64,000 nt of DNA from Paracoccaceae bacterium (GTDB taxonomy: Bacteria > Pseudomonadota > Alphaproteobacteria > Rhodobacterales > Rhodobacteraceae). The DNA lies in the NCBI GenBank assembly GCA_003605175.1, contig QWDA01000001.1, positions 186,001 to 250,000 on the forward strand, written 5' to 3'. The position numbers and the translations under genes are program-made. Shown one piece after another: positions 62,093 to 64,000 of the stretch; the stretch's first letter is position 1; each line of letters opens with the position of its first letter. Below the pieces are notes generated by a model that worked only from the letters and a program-made list of their open reading frames with translations, was not told the DNA's origin and made no database searches.

Positions 62093-63069
62093 TGGGCGGG
62101 CTCCGCGGTGCGGAGGATCAGGCGGCCGCCGCGCCGGTCGCTCCTTGCGTTGAGGATCACGGCGAGGATGATCGCCGCGCCCGAGATCGCCATCTGCCAG
62201 AAGGGCGAGATGTTGATGACCGGAAGCGCGGAGTTGACCACGCCGAGGAACAGCGCGCCGAGGAGCGCACCCGCAACGGTGCCGACGCCGCCGGCGATGG
62301 AGATTCCGCCGATCACGCAGGCGGCGACGATGGTGAGCTCGTAGCCGCGCGCCACTTCCACCGAGCCGATGACATAGCGCGAGACCCAGAGATAGCCGCA
62401 GAAGCCCGACAGCGCGCCGGAGAGGCAGAAGGCGGTGAACTGGGTGCGGCCCACGTCGATCCCGGCATAGACCGAGGCGGTGGGGTTGACGCCGACGGCG
62501 TAGAACGACCGGCCGAGCGCGGTGCGGGTCATCAGGAGGAAGAAGCCGGCGGCGATGACGATCGCGTACCAGCTCAGGACCGGGAGGCCGAGGAAGGGCA
62601 GGCGGGTGTACTGGATGAAGTCGGGCGACATCTGGTCGGCATTCACCCATTGCCCGCCGGCGATGAGGAAGATCGCGCCGCGGTAGATCGTGAGCGTGCC
62701 GAGCGTGACCACGATGGCCGGAATGCCCAATCGCCAGACCAGCGCGCCGTTCAGCGCGCCGAGGCAGAGGCCGACAAGCGCGGCCATCGCCATCAGGAGC
62801 GGCACCGGGATCGCGGGATGGGCGGCGTTGACGAGCGCGACGATCATGCCGGTGAGCGCGAGGTTCGAGGCCATGGAGAGGTCGATGCAGCGGGTCAGGA
62901 TCACCGTCATCTGGCCGAGCGCGAGGATCATCAGGATCGCGGTGTTGTTGAAGATGCCGAGGAGGTTCTCGGCGCCGGCGAAGCCCGGCGCACGGGTGGC
63001 GGTGGCAAGCGCGATGGCGGCGACGGTGAGGGCGAGCCACAGCTCGCGGGATCGGACGAGGCCCATCAT
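62089..63069 (-). CDS. rhaP: Rhamnose ABC transporter, permease
   Basis: The 326-residue permease is a paralogue of rha[21 protein letters not shown] and [20 protein letters not shown] are the same family blocks, and [18 protein letters not shown] closes the transport core. ATG 63069, overlapping the ATPase stop (ATGA), is chosen; a second ATG directly follows. Two non-identical permeases in one cluster suggest a heterodimeric channel. Confidence 0.9.
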   Translation of the reverse strand: MMGLVRSRELWLALTVAAIALATATRAPGFAGAENLLGIFNNTAILMILALGQMTVILTRCIDLSMASNLALTGMIVALVNAAHPAIPVPLLMAMAALVGLCLGALNGALVWRLGIPAIVVTLGTLTIYRGAIFLIAGGQWVNADQMSPDFIQYTRLPFLGLPVLSWYAIVIAAGFFLLMTRTALGRSFYAVGVNPTASVYAGIDVGRTQFTAFCLSGALSGFCGYLWVSRYVIGSVEVARGYELTIVAACVIGGISIAGGVGTVAGALLGALFLGVVNSALPVINISPFWQMAISGAAIILAVILNARSDRRGGRLILRTAEPAQ

Positions 63070-64000
63070 GCCGCGGTCTCCGCGATATCGGCCGCCATCC
63101 GCACGAGGGTTTCGGCGTCGAGCCTGCCATCGTTGGCGTAGGTGCCCGCGATCCGGCCCTCGCGCATGATCACGATCCGATCGCTCATGCCCATCACCTC
63201 GGGAAGCTCGGAGGAGACCATGATGACGCTCAGCCCCTGGGCCACGAGTTCGCCCATGAACGCATGGACGGCGGCCTTGGATCCGATGTCGATGCCCTTG
63301 GTCGGTTCGTCGAGGATGATGACCCGGGGTCTTGTAGCGAGCCATTTGGCGATCACCACCTTCTGCTGGTTGCCGCCGGAGAGCGTGCCCGCGCTCTGGC
63401 TGAGCGAGGCGGCGCGCAGGTCGAGCCGTTCGGAATAGTCGCGGCTGAGCGCGAATTCCTCCGCAAGGCGCAGGAAGCCGTGGCGCGAGGTCTTGCCGAG
63501 CGAGGGGAGCGAGATGTTCTGGAAGATCGGCAATTCGGTGACGACGCCCTGCTTGCCGCGTTCCTCGGGCACGTAGACGATGCCGGCGGCCACCGCGTCG
63601 GCGGGCGAGCGCGGCGCGACCGGCTGGCCGTCGAGCGTGATCGTGCCGCCCGAGGGCTGGGTGATGCCGAAGATCGCCTGCATCACCTCGCTGCGGCCGG
63701 CGCCGACGAGGCCGTAGAAGCCGAGGATCTCGCCCTCGTTCAGCTCGAAGGAGATGTCGGCGAATTCGGTCGGGTGGCTCAGCCCCGAAACCCGGAGGAC
63801 CGGCGCGCCGATGGCGATCTCCTGCTTGGGAAAGACCTGATCGACCGAGCGGCCGACCATCATGCGGACGATCTCGTCCTGGCCGGTTTCGCCGACCATC
63901 CCCTTGCCCACCATCTCGCCATCGCGGAACACGGTGAAGCGGTCGGCGATGCGATAGATCTCGTCGAACTTGTGCGAGATGAACAGAATTGCGCGACCGT
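63066..64000 (-). CDS. rhaT: Rhamnose ABC transporter, ATP-binding protein (5' part outside window)
   Basis: The visible part holds about 310 C-terminal residues of a two-domain sugar ATPase (RbsA type). The first domain ends in FISHKFDEIYRIADRFTVFR at the window edge. The second has GLVGAGRSEV in place of a classic Walker A, then LSGGNQQKVVIAKWLA, VIILDEPTKGIDIGSK and VSSELPEVMG. The start lies beyond base 64000. The binding protein rhaS and regulator rhaR, if present, are also outside. Confidence 0.9.
   Translation of the reverse strand, partial: GRAILFISHKFDEIYRIADRFTVFRDGEMVGKGMVGETGQDEIVRMMVGRSVDQVFPKQEIAIGAPVLRVSGLSHPTEFADISFELNEGEILGFYGLVGAGRSEVMQAIFGITQPSGGTITLDGQPVAPRSPADAVAAGIVYVPEERGKQGVVTELPIFQNISLPSLGKTSRHGFLRLAEEFALSRDYSERLDLRAASLSQSAGTLSGGNQQKVVIAKWLATRPRVIILDEPTKGIDIGSKAAVHAFMGELVAQGLSVIMVSSELPEVMGMSDRIVIMREGRIAGTYANDGRLDAETLVRMAADIAETAA

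Overview
The window is about 64 kb of GC-rich chromosome with tight, mostly operonic gene packing. It most likely comes from an alphaproteobacterium of the order Rhodobacterales (Roseobacteraceae/Paracoccaceae type). Supporting signs are a class I lysyl-tRNA synthetase, a tRNA-His without an encoded G-1 and with A73, CckA with a CtrA-type box, MmcB behind a GTTC-N7-GTTC LexA box, tandem DUF1127 microproteins, a che operon of Rhodobacterales composition, and the aglEFGAK alpha-glucoside locus. No photosynthesis genes, prophage or CRISPR array are visible.

Layout. 1-12 kb: CBS protein (5' cut), coaD, a J-domain protein, two DUF1127 genes, gap, a chemoreceptor with an exported partner, TerB-like protein, lysK, and a mazG / nucleoside hydrolase / GNAT group. 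12-19 kb: M20 amidohydrolase, agmatinase, DUF1499 protein, ribB-ribH-nusB, small membrane proteins and an EEP-family hydrolase. 19-30 kb: LexA-controlled mmcB, thioesterase, an unrecognised low-GC gene, ppk2, tRNA-His, rluD-cls, rpoH and an oxidoreductase. 30-37 kb: an unknown secreted protein, a PotD-like binding protein, and the chemotaxis operon STAS-cheY-cheA-cheW-cheR-receiver-small helical protein. 37-47 kb: divergent sugar locus, aglR-bgl-glk on the minus strand and aglE-F-G-A-K on the plus strand. 47-48.4 kb: gene-poor stretch with an integrase-like remnant and a repeat. 48-55 kb: guaB, a membrane protein with a LytR_C-like end, an RsmB-like methyltransferase and cckA. 55-64 kb: an exporter-type ABC pair with an exported protein, alkaline phosphatase, and the rhamnose cluster rhaT(partial)-rhaP-rhaQ-rhaU-rhaK.

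How the parts work together. The sugar locus imports alpha-glucosides (AglE/F/G/K), hydrolyses them (AglA, GH1 enzyme) and phosphorylates glucose (Glk). Two LacI-type operator palindromes lie in the divergent promoter region. The rha cluster imports and phosphorylates L-rhamnose. CckA, the che operon and rpoH each have a CtrA-type TTAA-N7-TTAA box (exact or one mismatch) in their upstream region, which suggests a shared cell-cycle/motility regulatory link.

The most interesting leads are: a 126-residue helical protein at the end of the che operon with a CheZ-like DxxxQ motif, in an operon with no cheB; a possible papain-like cysteine peptidase in a low-GC island; a structured RNA candidate upstream of mmcB; and a family of intergenic inverted repeats. 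All functional calls come from reading motifs; no database search was run.
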